DNA from: Distichodus sexfasciatus
Taxonomy: Eukaryota > Chordata > Actinopteri > Characiformes > Distichodontidae
NCBI GenBank assembly: GCA_032718565.1
Contig: JAVGVS010000095.1
Span: 452,501 to 516,500 of the forward strand
DNA length: 64,000 bases
Direction of reading: 5' to 3'
In this document: piece after piece, positions 1 through 9,770 of the stretch
Layout: each line of letters begins with the position of its first letter
Position numbering within the stretch: the first letter of the stretch is position 1
The notes under the pieces: model-generated
Seen by the model: only the letters and a program-made list of their open reading frames with translations
Told to the model about the DNA's origin: nothing
Database searches by the model: none
Program-made: the position numbers and the translations under genes

Positions 1-162
1 CCTATGACAGAAATCATTCGTGCTACTTTAACTGCTCAGTCATTTAGGCCAAAGTGAATTAAGAAATAATGTTCCAGGGACTCATTTTTCAAATCGAGAC
101 CAATCGTGCAAATCATGGCTGTTTAATATGGCGTATCATGAGTGTTTCATCATATAAGAGCA
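1..162. other. Unassigned AT-rich sequence
   Basis: I see no coding frame, terminal repeat or recognised repeat here. It ends where 5S-like sequence begins. Confidence 0.4.
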
Positions 163-480
163 GTCACACCATCTGCAGTTCACCAGGTGATCCATTTGAA
201 GCCAAGCAGGATTGATGCTAGCCAGTACTTAGATGGGGGACCAGCTAGTTTATCAGGTTGCTGCTGTTAGAGGTGTTGGTGGGTCCATTAGTGGTGCCAT
301 CCTGTGATCTGTGAGGATCTGAAATGCCCTATTACAGTGACAAGACATTGTTGTAAAAGTGGCGCCATCCTTCAGATTAGAGGTAAAAATGAGGTCCTGA
401 TTCTCTAAGCTCATCTAAGATCCTTCAACATCTTTCTAAAGATCTCCTGCTAAAATCATCATCCATTGTCTGTTCATATG
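163..480 (+). repeat. 5S rRNA-derived SINE, diverged
   Basis: The first ~115 bases follow the vertebrate 5S rRNA gene. The box A region is visible at 199-214 (AAGCCAAGCAGGATTG, compare AAGCTAAGCAGGGTCG), followed by AGTACTTAGATGGGGGACC (224-242), which matches the intermediate element and box C (AGTACTTGGATGGGAGACC). The rest, starting GTTGCTGCTGTTAGAGGTG, is not 5S. It matches the body of a fish 5S-headed SINE as I recall it, with blocks such as GGCGCCATCCTTC and GAGGTCCTGA. The 5S half has many substitutions, so it is not a functional 5S gene. The 3' boundary is set by the next SINE. Confidence 0.75.
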
Positions 481-481
481 G

Positions 482-716
482 GGCACTTGGGAGCGTAACG
501 GTTAGGGCATTCACCCCGTGATCAGAAGGTTGCCGGTTTGAATCCCATGACCAGTAAAGGTACCACTGAGGTACTCATGAACAAAATACTATTCCCAGGC
601 ACAGCTTCCATGTTAGCTGCCTACTGCTCCTTTACAGATGGGTCATTTTGTTGCACTGTGTGCTGTGCTGTGTTCACAACGACAAATATTCACTCACTTT
701 TATCACTCACTTTTAA
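482..716 (+). repeat. tRNA-derived SINE, copy 1 (near full length)
   Basis: This is a member of the dominant SINE family of the window. The head carries a box A-like GCGTAACGGTTAGGGCAT and a box B-like GGTTTGAATCCC, the internal RNA polymerase III promoter of tRNA-derived SINEs. The body has GGTACCACTGAGGTACTCATG, the CTGCTCCTTTACAGATGGGTC block, GTGTGCTGTGCTGTG and the 3' CACTCACTTTT tail, which is duplicated here. An open frame through it is incidental. It lies directly behind the 5S-derived SINE. Confidence 0.85.
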
Positions 717-1359
717 ATCTGGTGATATGTAAGGGTACTCCTCCTAAGGTTTTTCCTTACTGTGTGTGTGTGTTTCCCCAGGGAACTAGGATAAACAGCG
801 AAGTGTGAGTTCAAGACTAGAAATAGCTCCTGGACTAAAAGATAGCAGATCTGTTGTTTGCTCTGCTGCTGGATAGTTACTCTAACACATGTTCATTGTA
901 ATACTATAGAGAATGGAGACTTAACCAGGTTGGCACATGCACATACATTTAGTTTAGCAGATGCCCACTTGGTCGATTAGCATTGTGTTTGATTTTCTTT
1001 AGCACTGTCTGGGTTTGTGGGTTTTAAATGCTAATATGGTTTAACATAAGCTGTAGGACTAAAGTAGAGCAAACACAGATGGTAACATCTCTCTGTGATT
1101 AGCCTTTTGTTAGTTACAGTGTATTAATCATTTTTAATTGTATCTTTAACTTAACTCCAAGTTGGCCCAGGGATACTGTCTCTGTATTTATTTACTTTTA
1201 AGTTTTTCTGAATAAAAGCTTCTGCTTAGTACGCCGAATATAAATGTGAATTTATTTATTAGTGCAACAGTAAATAATTTCCTGCTGAAATGGATGTGCT
1301 TAAGAATTGTTAATTGATGGAGGAATTGTTCTTACTAAACATGGTACAACACCACTTTT
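717..1359. other. Unassigned sequence with a short (TG)n
   Basis: No gene seen. It contains a short TG run at about 759-771. The rest is AT-rich and unrecognised. Confidence 0.4.
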
Positions 1360-1680
1360 TATGTTCAATACCGGTACCGGTTGGGAATTTGGATATCTGC
1401 TGGTACAATACAAGTCTCTGAGTCTTTTTTAAGCAGAAAACAATGCTTTAAATATTACTAATTTAAACACAGTTCTGTAATTTTGTGATGGTCCCTAATC
1501 CTGTGGTGCTAAAAACAATCAGAAACACAGATTGTGAGCGAGAGCTGTTGTTCTTAAACAGTACAATCATGTGATTTGCTTTTGGGTTTGTAGTGTGTTG
1601 TGTTGCTTTTTTATGATCATTGTCATATAAATATGTACGAATTAGCGTGAATGTCGAACAATAAAAAAAAAAACAAGCAA
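1360..1680. mobile_element. hAT-like family W fragment
   Basis: The segment at about 1530-1672 (GAGAGCTGTTGTT through TGTGATTTGCTTTTGGG to ATGTCGAACA) aligns with 23450-23590 inside another copy of the same family. Upstream, paired pyrimidine/purine motifs such as ACCGGTACCGG fit the subterminal part of fish hAT elements. No terminus is preserved, so the limits are approximate. Confidence 0.5.
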
Positions 1681-2398
1681 TTGTAAAATAATTCCCTGTG
1701 TAATTGAAATCAAAATGCCAGCTCCTGCATCAGTTAAAACTTTCTCATTTACCTCAATGTGTTTTAGGAAGGAGACCAAAAAACACAGTCTGCCAAATCT
1801 TAAGTGTCATTAACCTAAGCCCAGCTCACTTAACTCAAACCCACTCCACTAAGCATAACATTAAGCACTTCAGCATTTCAGTTGCAGTCAATGGGAAGCC
1901 ATCATCACAATGGCCTTCATTTCTGAAATGCATAACCAACCACCAAACCAATATTTTCATGAAAGTAATGTGTGATGGGTAACAGGAGCAAATGAGTCCA
2001 ATGATGAACTTTCCTTTTTTTTATCAGTTACTTTCATTTCCAACCCTGGGGGCTGAAAATGACATTCAGTCTTGCGTTACGTGTTTTTTAAATTCTTTTT
2101 TTCTTATAAATGTCGGATTGCTTCTGCAAATTATCCTCAAGGTGCCTGGAGAGAGATGGAGGGGTATTTTCATTAATTTCCACAAATTTTGAGAAAAACT
2201 ATATTCATATTCACATCCCTTCCCTGGAGTCAAGCATATCAATCTCTTTGCACTTAATTACAGGCCAGGAAACTTTCCATCATGAACAGAAGCCTCAACA
2301 GAGCAAACATCATCCAGCTGTCTGAATATCAAACAATATTACAGCTAAGCACCATTTCTAAATGTGCATGTTGCTGTCTCAAAAAGCTTAATGTCAAA
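1681..2398. other. Unassigned AT-rich sequence
   Basis: Short open frames exist on the plus strand (1704-1982, 1992-2192), but they show no recognisable motif and overlap in different frames. I regard them as chance. Confidence 0.4.
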
Positions 2399-2421
2399 TC
2401 ACTCTGGATAAGAGCAACTGC
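2399..2421 (+). repeat. L2-type 3' tail remnant
   Basis: TCACTCTGGATAAGAGCAACT resembles the L2 LINE/SINE 3' tail seen intact at 53875-53920 (GTCGCTCTGGATAAGAGCG). It is probably the end of a decayed L2 or L2-tailed SINE. The rest of the element is not recognisable. Confidence 0.45.
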
Positions 2422-2582
2422 CCAATTGTGCCAAAACTAATACAGGTGGAAATCATGTTTTGATTAGAGTAAGATAAATTAGAAATATATTTATTAAATA
2501 AGTAAGAACATATTAAGCTTATTAAAACATGTGAACGCTGAAAGCTTGTATTGAAATTACTAAATGTATTGACAATGTATTG

Positions 2583-2615
2583 TTTGTTATCAAATAATTT
2601 TATTCTGTATCCAGA
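2583..2615 (-). repeat. 33-bp exact inverted match to 23005-23037
   Basis: This stretch (core ATCAAATAATTTTATTCTG) is the exact reverse complement of 23005-23037, which lies inside the piggyBac-like family P region. It is therefore a dispersed repeat fragment. The surrounding bases do not clearly align. Confidence 0.65.
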
Positions 2616-2715
2616 CAGATACAAAATGGATAAAGAAGTGTTTTCGCCTGGCATTGACCTTATTTTCTTCACAGCACTAAGCCATAGAATGTCTCTGCTC
2701 AATAACGACTCCAAT

Positions 2716-3071
2716 AAAACAGTGAGTTTGCTCTTGAGGAGTGTTCACTGTGGTTTGTTGAGTTTAACATATGATGTGGTCAGTTTGGATAACTGCTTCC
2801 AGTGAAGCCATTTCCTCATTATAGAGATGTAAGAAAGACATATTGAATAAACATGTTTAATGTTGCTTAAGCTTTGCGTGTTCCACTTATTTGTCATGTG
2901 GTGTAAAACATGCATTGGTCCAGTCTCAGTCTTGCCCCGCCCTGGTCTCGGTCTCATCTTGGTCTCATCTCAGTCTTGGCCCTTCAGAGTCTTGGTCTTG
3001 TCTCGGTCTTGACACACTCTGGTCTTGGGCTTGTCTCAGTCTCGGTTTAGGTGGTCTTGTCCCCAGCTCTA
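2716..3071 (+). mobile_element. hAT-like family Y, copy A (5' truncated)
   Basis: It shares GATGTGGTCAGTTTGGATAA, the GTGAAGCCATTTCCTCATT block, AATAAACATGTTTAATGTTG and CATGTGGTGTAAAACAT with copy C (58848-59440), and in reverse complement with copy B (29100-29657). The right part is rich in GTCTTG/GTCTCG words and ends near AGCTCTA (3071), a possible decayed terminus. It is non-coding, and the left end is missing. Confidence 0.6.
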
Positions 3072-3998
3072 GTATGATTATTTATAAGATTATTAATAAT
3101 GTTTAATGAGCCTCTGATTATAGCTTTATCACATCACATTTATCACATATCACACAAAGTCTATAAAGAATGATCTGACCATTTGAAGACGTAAATACTG
3201 AGAACTTTTCACTGTTCTGTATCTGTAATTTAAATGCATGAAGACATTTACAGTAGCTTCCCAAACTCAATGTAAAAACCACCTTAAATCGCTCAGTAAA
3301 TGTTTGGTTTTGACGGATTAGAAAGTGCCAGCAGTGATGTCATTCTTCCTGGTGAACTTTAACATTTGGGCGGAATGCAAATGGAAGTTTGGCTGTTTGA
3401 ATGAAATGTCACTGAAATGTTATTGTTTAGTAGTTAAAAAGGTTCCTCTGACAGCACGCCAAACTTTGATGTGATGCCGCCTTTGATATGAAAGGAAATA
3501 TTCTGCATGCAGAACAACGCTGGAAACTTCTCAGAAATCATAAATGTTATCATTCCTGAAGACATTCGTTTTAGATCTTCCAGATTTTGCCACAATATTA
3601 ATAGAATATTCTTGCACTCTTCTTCACTGGTTCATGATGGCTGTCGGCATATATTTACAAGGCTAAATATGGTCCAGATCCTTCTTCTTTATGGATGTTG
3701 ATCAAAACATTTGTTAGTTCTCACTTACAGAGCAACAAACACATTCTTAACCTCCACTTCTCTAACAAAGACAAAAAACTCAATGGTGGAACAAACGTTT
3801 TTGAAACAACCAGAATCACAGTGAGCCCCTTGTTGACATCCTCTTAAAATGTAGCATAATTACATAGAGCTAACTTCCACTTTATTGTCATTATTTCATA
3901 GAATCTGTCTCCTTTAAAGTTATGGCTAACCACACAGTAAAAAGTTCCAAGAGAGTGATCCTGACCTATCAATATAAAGAACTTTATAATATATGCAA
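3072..3998. other. Unassigned sequence
   Basis: I see no gene, terminal repeat or recognised repeat family. It may be unique host sequence. Confidence 0.4.
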
Positions 3999-4490
3999 TA
4001 GAGGTGTGAACCTTCACTGGTCTCACGATTTGATTCAATTACGCTTATCAGATTTGATTTGATGTAATATCTTGATGGGTCACGATGCATCCCATTAATT
4101 ATTCTACTTTACTTCACATTGCACACAGATTGGGGCGCCATAGTTACTACCAGGATGTTATTTTTAACTATAATTTCTGTGCCTTAATTTGAAAATCACC
4201 AAGCAATGTCATTATGATATAATCCAGGGGTTTTAACTGGTTCTGTCCCAGGGACCACCACTCAAACTAAACAGTCTGAGTGTGGGAAGGGGGGGGATTT
4301 TTTTCTATTATTTTTAGATATTTGCATTAAATTCATTATTCATAAAGATGATCAAATCATTTGGAAATATTTTGAAAAATAAATAAAATGGGATAATTTT
4401 TAAAAAGTAGTTTTAGTAAGGAATCTTAGCATTTCATGTAATGCAATCATCTGCAATGCCCTCGTTATAATCAATTATGGTCTGAAGCAA
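3999..4490 (+). mobile_element. hAT-like family Z, copy 1 (3' truncated)
   Basis: It starts at a hAT-type terminus, TAGAGGTGTGAACCTTCACT. The body aligns with 20638-21196, sharing AAAATCACCAAGCAATGTCA, GTCCCAGGGACCACCACTCA and TTCATTATTCATAAAGATG. It stops after ATCAATTATGGTCTG without the right terminus. No transposase reading frame remains, so it is a non-autonomous copy. Confidence 0.7.
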
Positions 4491-4724
4491 CAAATAAATT
4501 AAAGCAACAAATTTCCACAGTTGCTGAGAGTAAACTCAACTTAGCAGGGCTACATTGCATTCACTGGGGTGCCTCCTTATGATGATTAGACTCTTAGCGT
4601 TTTAGTCCACCACTAGATCCATCAGCAAAACTGTATCTAATAGCCATAATATAACTCTAGCAGCGCTACTAAAAACACAAAGATTCACAAAGAAGCACCC
4701 AAGGCCATATTAACACCACATCAG

Positions 4725-4888
4725 TGGGGTAGTTGGTAGCAGAACGGTTAGGCAGTTGACCCTGTGATTGGTCATCAGTTCAAGTCTTGGAGTAGAAAAG
4801 GTACCACTGAGGTCCTCATGAGCAAAGTACTGCTCCACGTGTACTGCCAAAAGCTGTCCACTGCTTCTTCACATATGGGTCACTTGAC
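4725..4888 (+). repeat. tRNA-derived SINE, copy 2a (3' truncated)
   Basis: The head (GTAGCAGAACGGTTAGGCAG, a diverged box B TCAGTTCAAGTC) and the GGTACCACTGAGGTCCTCATG block are present. It breaks off after CATATGGGTCACTTGACC and a second copy begins at once. Confidence 0.75.
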
Positions 4889-4890
4889 CT

Positions 4891-5085
4891 CTAGGTAGTT
4901 GGTAACGTAACACAACCCCTGCAATCGGAAGGTACCACTGAGGTACACATGATAGGGTTACTGTCCCCAAACACTGCTCCCCAGGTGCCGCCCATGTCAC
5001 CTGCCCTTTGCTAATTTCACGAATGGATCGAATACCGACTGCTGTGCTGTGGTGTGTTCAACATGACGAATAAACACTCACTCAA
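4891..5085 (+). repeat. tRNA-derived SINE, copy 2b (head deleted)
   Basis: It begins TAGTTGGTAACGTAACAC, then jumps to GGTACCACTGAGGTACACATG, so the box B region has been lost. The body and 3' GTGTGTTCAACATGACGAATAAACACTCACTC are present. It stands head to tail with copy 2a. Confidence 0.75.
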
Positions 5086-6212
5086 AAAAGTGTCACTTGT
5101 GTCATCTAAATAATTTCAGTCCAAGTGGAACTCTTCAGTCAGATTCACTGTCTCTCAGACATTCTCATTTGTGATATTTTAAGGTGCATATAAAAATATA
5201 TTTCCAATTGACTAAGACTTGAGTGATGATTAGTTGCTCAGTGACATGTGACGGCCTCCACTATATCCTCATGTACTGTCCATCTTCTTCACAACATTAC
5301 ACTAAGATATGTTTTCACTTGTTCTTTACAGCAAGACACGATTTCATCAGCACATTGCTATTCATACCCATGTGAAATTAATTTCATATCATGTTTTGTC
5401 CAAGAAGAACAGCTAGAGATGATATGTAAAAACAAATATTCTAAGTACAGACTGTAATGAAAGAGGATAAAGAAGATGTAAAATTAGCCTGCATTAAATA
5501 GACATGGCCTTTCTTCATGTAAAAATGGATAAATAAATCTTAGAATCTAATAATCAATACACAGCCTAGACTATCTCAGTGTTTAACATGCAGGATCCAT
5601 GGTTTATTCTGCACACCGACATCAATCAATGCCCAGGACGGAGGTGGAGATGGCAGTATGTCACGACTGACAAGCCTTAAGCCCGAGGATCTGATCATGT
5701 CACATCACGCAAAAAACACATTACAGGCTTATGCCATTCTTTGATTGGCCCTTACCAACAATCGCATCTCATCTGAATCTCTAGACGGCCGGACGCTCCA
5801 ATCCGTCTCCGTAGCAGCACAGTGAGATTTAGTCGTTAAGGCAGGGTGAACGATTCAGACGGCGAGAGCTTAGCGGCAGTTATTCCCTGCGGGGATGAGC
5901 GGCGGACGAGCGATAAGAAGAATGGGGATGGATTGTTGAAAGTGTGATCAGGACAGTGAGCGAAGGGTAAGCCATGGGAAAGTGGCTCCTCAGTGATCCA
6001 ATGTCACACACCCACAAAGCAGCTTAGAGCCATTGTCAAACTAGTGGTGAAGAAAGAGATTTCGAATCAAGAGTAAAGGATCGACACCTAAAGCTCAGTT
6101 TAACCGCTATAGGAGGGTCGAGTGTTTGATTTCTGAAATAGATTAAAGGAACGGGCTTTGCTGTTTTCCAACTATTGGCACCAAAAAACTTTCATTGCCA
6201 AAAGGAGTAATT
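5086..6212. other. Unassigned sequence with a CpG-richer block
   Basis: I recognise no repeat. About 5780-5920 is richer in CG dinucleotides than its surroundings (CGGCCGGACGC, GGCGGACGAGCG), which could mark unique regulatory sequence. No coding frame or promoter motif is convincing. Confidence 0.4.
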
Positions 6213-6363
6213 ATTTTACATTTACAGCATTTAGCAAACATGGAGCAACATGGTGTTATGGGTCTGGCTCAGAGACACAGTGGTGGTAATGCTGGAGGTA
6301 GGATTCAAACCCATGACCTATTGATCCAAAGGAGAGTATCCTAACCAGTAGATCACCTCCCAG
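6213..6363 (-). repeat. tRNA-derived SINE with L2-like tail, copy 1
   Basis: On the plus strand it begins ACATTTACAGCATTTAGCAAA, the reverse complement of the L2-type 3' tail, and ends in a tRNA-like head in reverse (GGATTCAAACCCATGACC with box B; TATCCTAACCAGTAGATCACC with box A). This is the usual order of a fish tRNA-SINE that shares its tail with an L2 LINE. The middle holds GGTCTGGCTCAGAGACACAGTGG. Confidence 0.75.
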
Positions 6364-7352
6364 AAGATAAATCTATACCTATATCTACAGTATATCTATC
6401 ATCAATGACACCAGTGGCGATTTTAGGCTATTTTAACTAAACTCAGTTAAATTTTAACTCAGCGCCCCCCGGAAAAATAATTACAATTTTGTGAGGCAGC
6501 CAATCCTCAAACCTTAGATTTGCCAAAGTTGCTTTTTAGAGATGGAATAAATGAATTACAGAATTAATGAAAGGAACATTAAAATACAGGTGCAGTAGTT
6601 CTGGTTTCTGGGGACAATTATAAAAACAAACTTAATTCCATTTATTACAGAGTCCATTTTTGTGCACAACTTGGCAACATTACAGCAGGCTTATCATACC
6701 TAGCCCACCAACCCAATTTTAAGAAGGTATCTTGCTAACAGCCTTTATGATAGCCAGCTTGAATCAAAAGATCTTGAATCTGGACTAAACATGGCAAACG
6801 CATTGTTCAAGCAAAGAGCTTCTGTCAGCACTAGAGGCTGATCATCACTAAAGGTCAGATCCTGGAATTGCCCCTGAATGATGCATTATTCCAGACTCTC
6901 CCATTGTAGCTTTAATATGTTAATGTGAACAATATAATAATTACTTTATTGCTTTAATATTAATTTTAATTATGAATGCACCAATAAAAGAATTTTGAAA
7001 ATTGATCAACATTTACTAAAATTATTGGGGTACAGGGGTCTTCTTTTTGTCTCATGTTCTAGTGTCCTAGAGGTTGTTAAAATTAACTTGGTCTTAAGCT
7101 TAGTCTGGATTTTTATTTAAATCATATTTTCTATTCTGATTGTGGTGTTAAGTTAAGGTTGTCATATTTGGCTATTATATTAAGGTGTGATGATGTATTG
7201 CAGCAGAAAGAAGTTTAGTTTAGAGGTTAATTCTGGGCATCTTTTGAAAAAATGTCAGGAATTTGACATTTAATTAATGTGCTTTTTTCAAGCATATTAT
7301 CCTTGTAAACACTTGTGACAAGTGACACCTGAGGTGGAGCTCAGAAAAAGTG
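6364..7352. other. Unassigned AT-rich sequence
   Basis: Nothing is recognised apart from low-complexity AT runs. No gene seen. Confidence 0.4.
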
Positions 7353-7550
7353 GAAGTGGGTGATTATTTGTCATTGTGAACAGCATAGCACACAGTGCAT
7401 CGCAACCAAATGTGACCCATTGGTGAAGGAGCAGTGGGCAGCGCCCAGGGAGCAGTGCTTGGGGATGGTACCTTGCTAATAAGTACCTCAGTGGTACCTT
7501 TACCGGTCTGGGATTCGGGTGAACACCCAATCGCTACGCCAGCAAGTGCC
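7353..7550 (-). repeat. tRNA-derived SINE, copy 3
   Basis: This is a reverse-strand copy, from AAGTGGGTGATTATTTGTCA (3' end) to the head. It has lost about 15-20 bases around box B: CTGGGATTCG runs straight into GGGTGAAC. The AATGCAGAGGTC block is also shortened. Confidence 0.8.
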
Positions 7551-8469
7551 AGCATGTGTACTTATAAAGGCATGTAAGTTTCATGAATTGATGTTCATTA
7601 GGCATGTTATATAGTTTTGTAGCATTTATTATAATTATTTCCAAAAAATCAACAACTAAATATTCCAACTTATTCATGTTATATCCGTTCTATCATTTTC
7701 ACTGTGATTTGAGAAAGTACCGTAACAATGGGCTTATATTGCTTAAGCCGTTTGCCCTTTTCAAACTTCAACCTGTAAATATTTTGCCAATTCACCAGCG
7801 TTGAGGTTTTGAAGTGGGAACAAGAGATGAATCAACATTTTGTATAAAAAAAAACATTGCTTTGTCAATTTTCCGACTAACAAACATAATGTTCTCAATG
7901 CTCAAGTGTGAAAAGAGACAAATAAGTGTCTTGCGAGTTGCTCTTAAAAAATAACACAAAAACACTTCTATCCAGCATTGGCAAATGTCCAGCACAATTT
8001 CTTTCCAAACTGTTTACTTGTAACAAAACTGTTTGATAAAAATATGGGCAAATGCAACATAAAATACACACTCAATAATATTACACTCACTATTGTGTGT
8101 GTATGAACAAACACATTTTTGATTCATTTGATGCAATACATACATCACCCTGCATCATTCACAACCTTCCTGGAATTTTCTTATTCCACATCCTAACATG
8201 AACTTGGGGTGAAAGATACTTCTATTCCGTGTTCCTGGAAATATTTTGGGACTCGTACAAAAGGGGCCTATTTTCACCACAAAGACAAGCTGCTGGAGAA
8301 GGTTATTGATTGATCTGCTCCTATTTTTACCTTGCTAATGCACTGAGAGCTCATTCGATGTCAGGATGAAGCTCTGACCTCATGCGACACTCCATGAATC
8401 TGAATGTTAATAGAGCTCTTGGTCAGCAGGAGGGACTCTTCTACAAAAGTTTCATCTTAGTTCTGCAAA
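7551..8469. other. Unassigned AT-rich sequence
   Basis: Small open frames on both strands (7604-7804, 7792-7995) overlap tail to tail and show no recognisable motif. No gene called. Confidence 0.4.
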
Positions 8470-9341
8470 ATCAGTTTCTGGTTGCATTAAAATGGAATTG
8501 TGATTTTTGTGTTTGCATATGCTAAATAGCCAGTTTTGAAGTGTAGCTAACTACAAAATAGTGATGCTATAACTTATTTTGTCATTAGCTTATTATTAGT
8601 GAAGCTACTTTTAAAATGTGCAAGCTTTAAAGCTAACTGTTTTTAACAAATAGCAGTTTAGCATGCTAAAACATGGCTGCATTGTTACAAAATTATTACC
8701 AAAACATATTTTTTTCTCTTTAAAATGACTGCTGTTTACAAATTTAAGTTGTTTCTGATTGGTGTTGAATTGATAGAAATGGCATCTGATTGGCTACCAT
8801 GCCCATGCTGCGTTCGCTCATTGCATCTCAGCAATGACTGCAACTTGTGAGGTAGCTTAGAGCTGTAATATTTGGTTTTTAGGATTTGGCTCCCTCTGAG
8901 TCACTCACTAAACTGATCCTAAACTGAGTGTGAGTCGCTTGGGTCTCTATTGGCAAATCACCAGTTTTTGTAATTAACATTTTTTATTAGAAGTTATAAG
9001 ACATTTTACACTTACAGCGTATCATAAACATATAAACCACACAGTACAGTACAACATAAAAATGACAAAAGAGGACATAATCGATTACAAAAACCTGTTA
9101 CAGACTGATATTACAAAAACATGCAAAGCATTCCCCTCATTACATCAAATTAAACGAAAAAGAGAGCATCTTTTACCAGACATCTAAATTTAACCATGGA
9201 TCTTTTGTTTTCCAAAGTCTTGAATGGACCGAGTCACCCAAGACCAAGCTTGGATGGTTTTGGTTTTGGCCTTAGCTTCTTTTAATTAAAGTAGCTTGTA
9301 GTTTGTAAATCTCCCGTTAACAAGTAGCTTCCCCAACACTG
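8470..9341. mobile_element. Decayed hAT-like element (family X) with right terminus
   Basis: It ends at CTTCCCCAACACTG (9328-9341), the right terminus shared by several hAT families in this window, preceded by GTAGCTTGTAGTTTG words. The segment at about 8690-8850 aligns with about 54500-54640, for example in GGTGTTGAATTGA and GCTCATTGCATC. The left terminus is not found. An AT-rich insertion-like block (8960-9170) interrupts it. Confidence 0.5.
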
Positions 9342-9429
9342 TGCATAGCTTTGTTCTTCTGCAATCAGAGAATTCGCAATCAAGAAAACAACAAAGATCA
9401 AGAAGAAAACATTTTCACATCATTATTTT

Positions 9430-9770
9430 TAACACCTTGTTAAAGCAACCTCTGCACAGGTTCCCACTAATGCTTAATGTGAACACAAATGAAGATGAAC
9501 TTAAATCAGTTTCCCTTAAATTGAACATTTTGCGGTGTCTTTAGTTCATGAAGTCAAATCTGGAGGAAAAAACATGTTTTACAGCAATGACAATACAGCT
9601 GATGTAATTTAAAATAAAACCTTTTCACACCTTGTTCAAATAAAACTCCGCCTGGGTTCTCACCACTGCTTAACGCAAACACCAATGAAGATGAACATGT
9701 AATTGTGTTTCTGTAGCAATAAAGCTGTGAAATCAGTGGAGGAGTAAACCGTTAAATTAATGAAGACGTA
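9430..9770 (+). repeat. Diverged tandem duplication, ~197-bp period
   Basis: Two units share CAGGTTCCCACTAATGCTTAA / GGGTTCTCACCACTGCTTAA, followed by AATGAAGATGAAC, at about 9457 and 9654. Both are preceded by an ACACCTTGTT motif. Identity is clearly imperfect. No coding function seen. Confidence 0.55.

Noticed and set aside
163..277. Functional 5S rRNA gene
   Set aside because: Many substitutions in the promoter boxes, no proper 5' end and a SINE body instead of a terminator.
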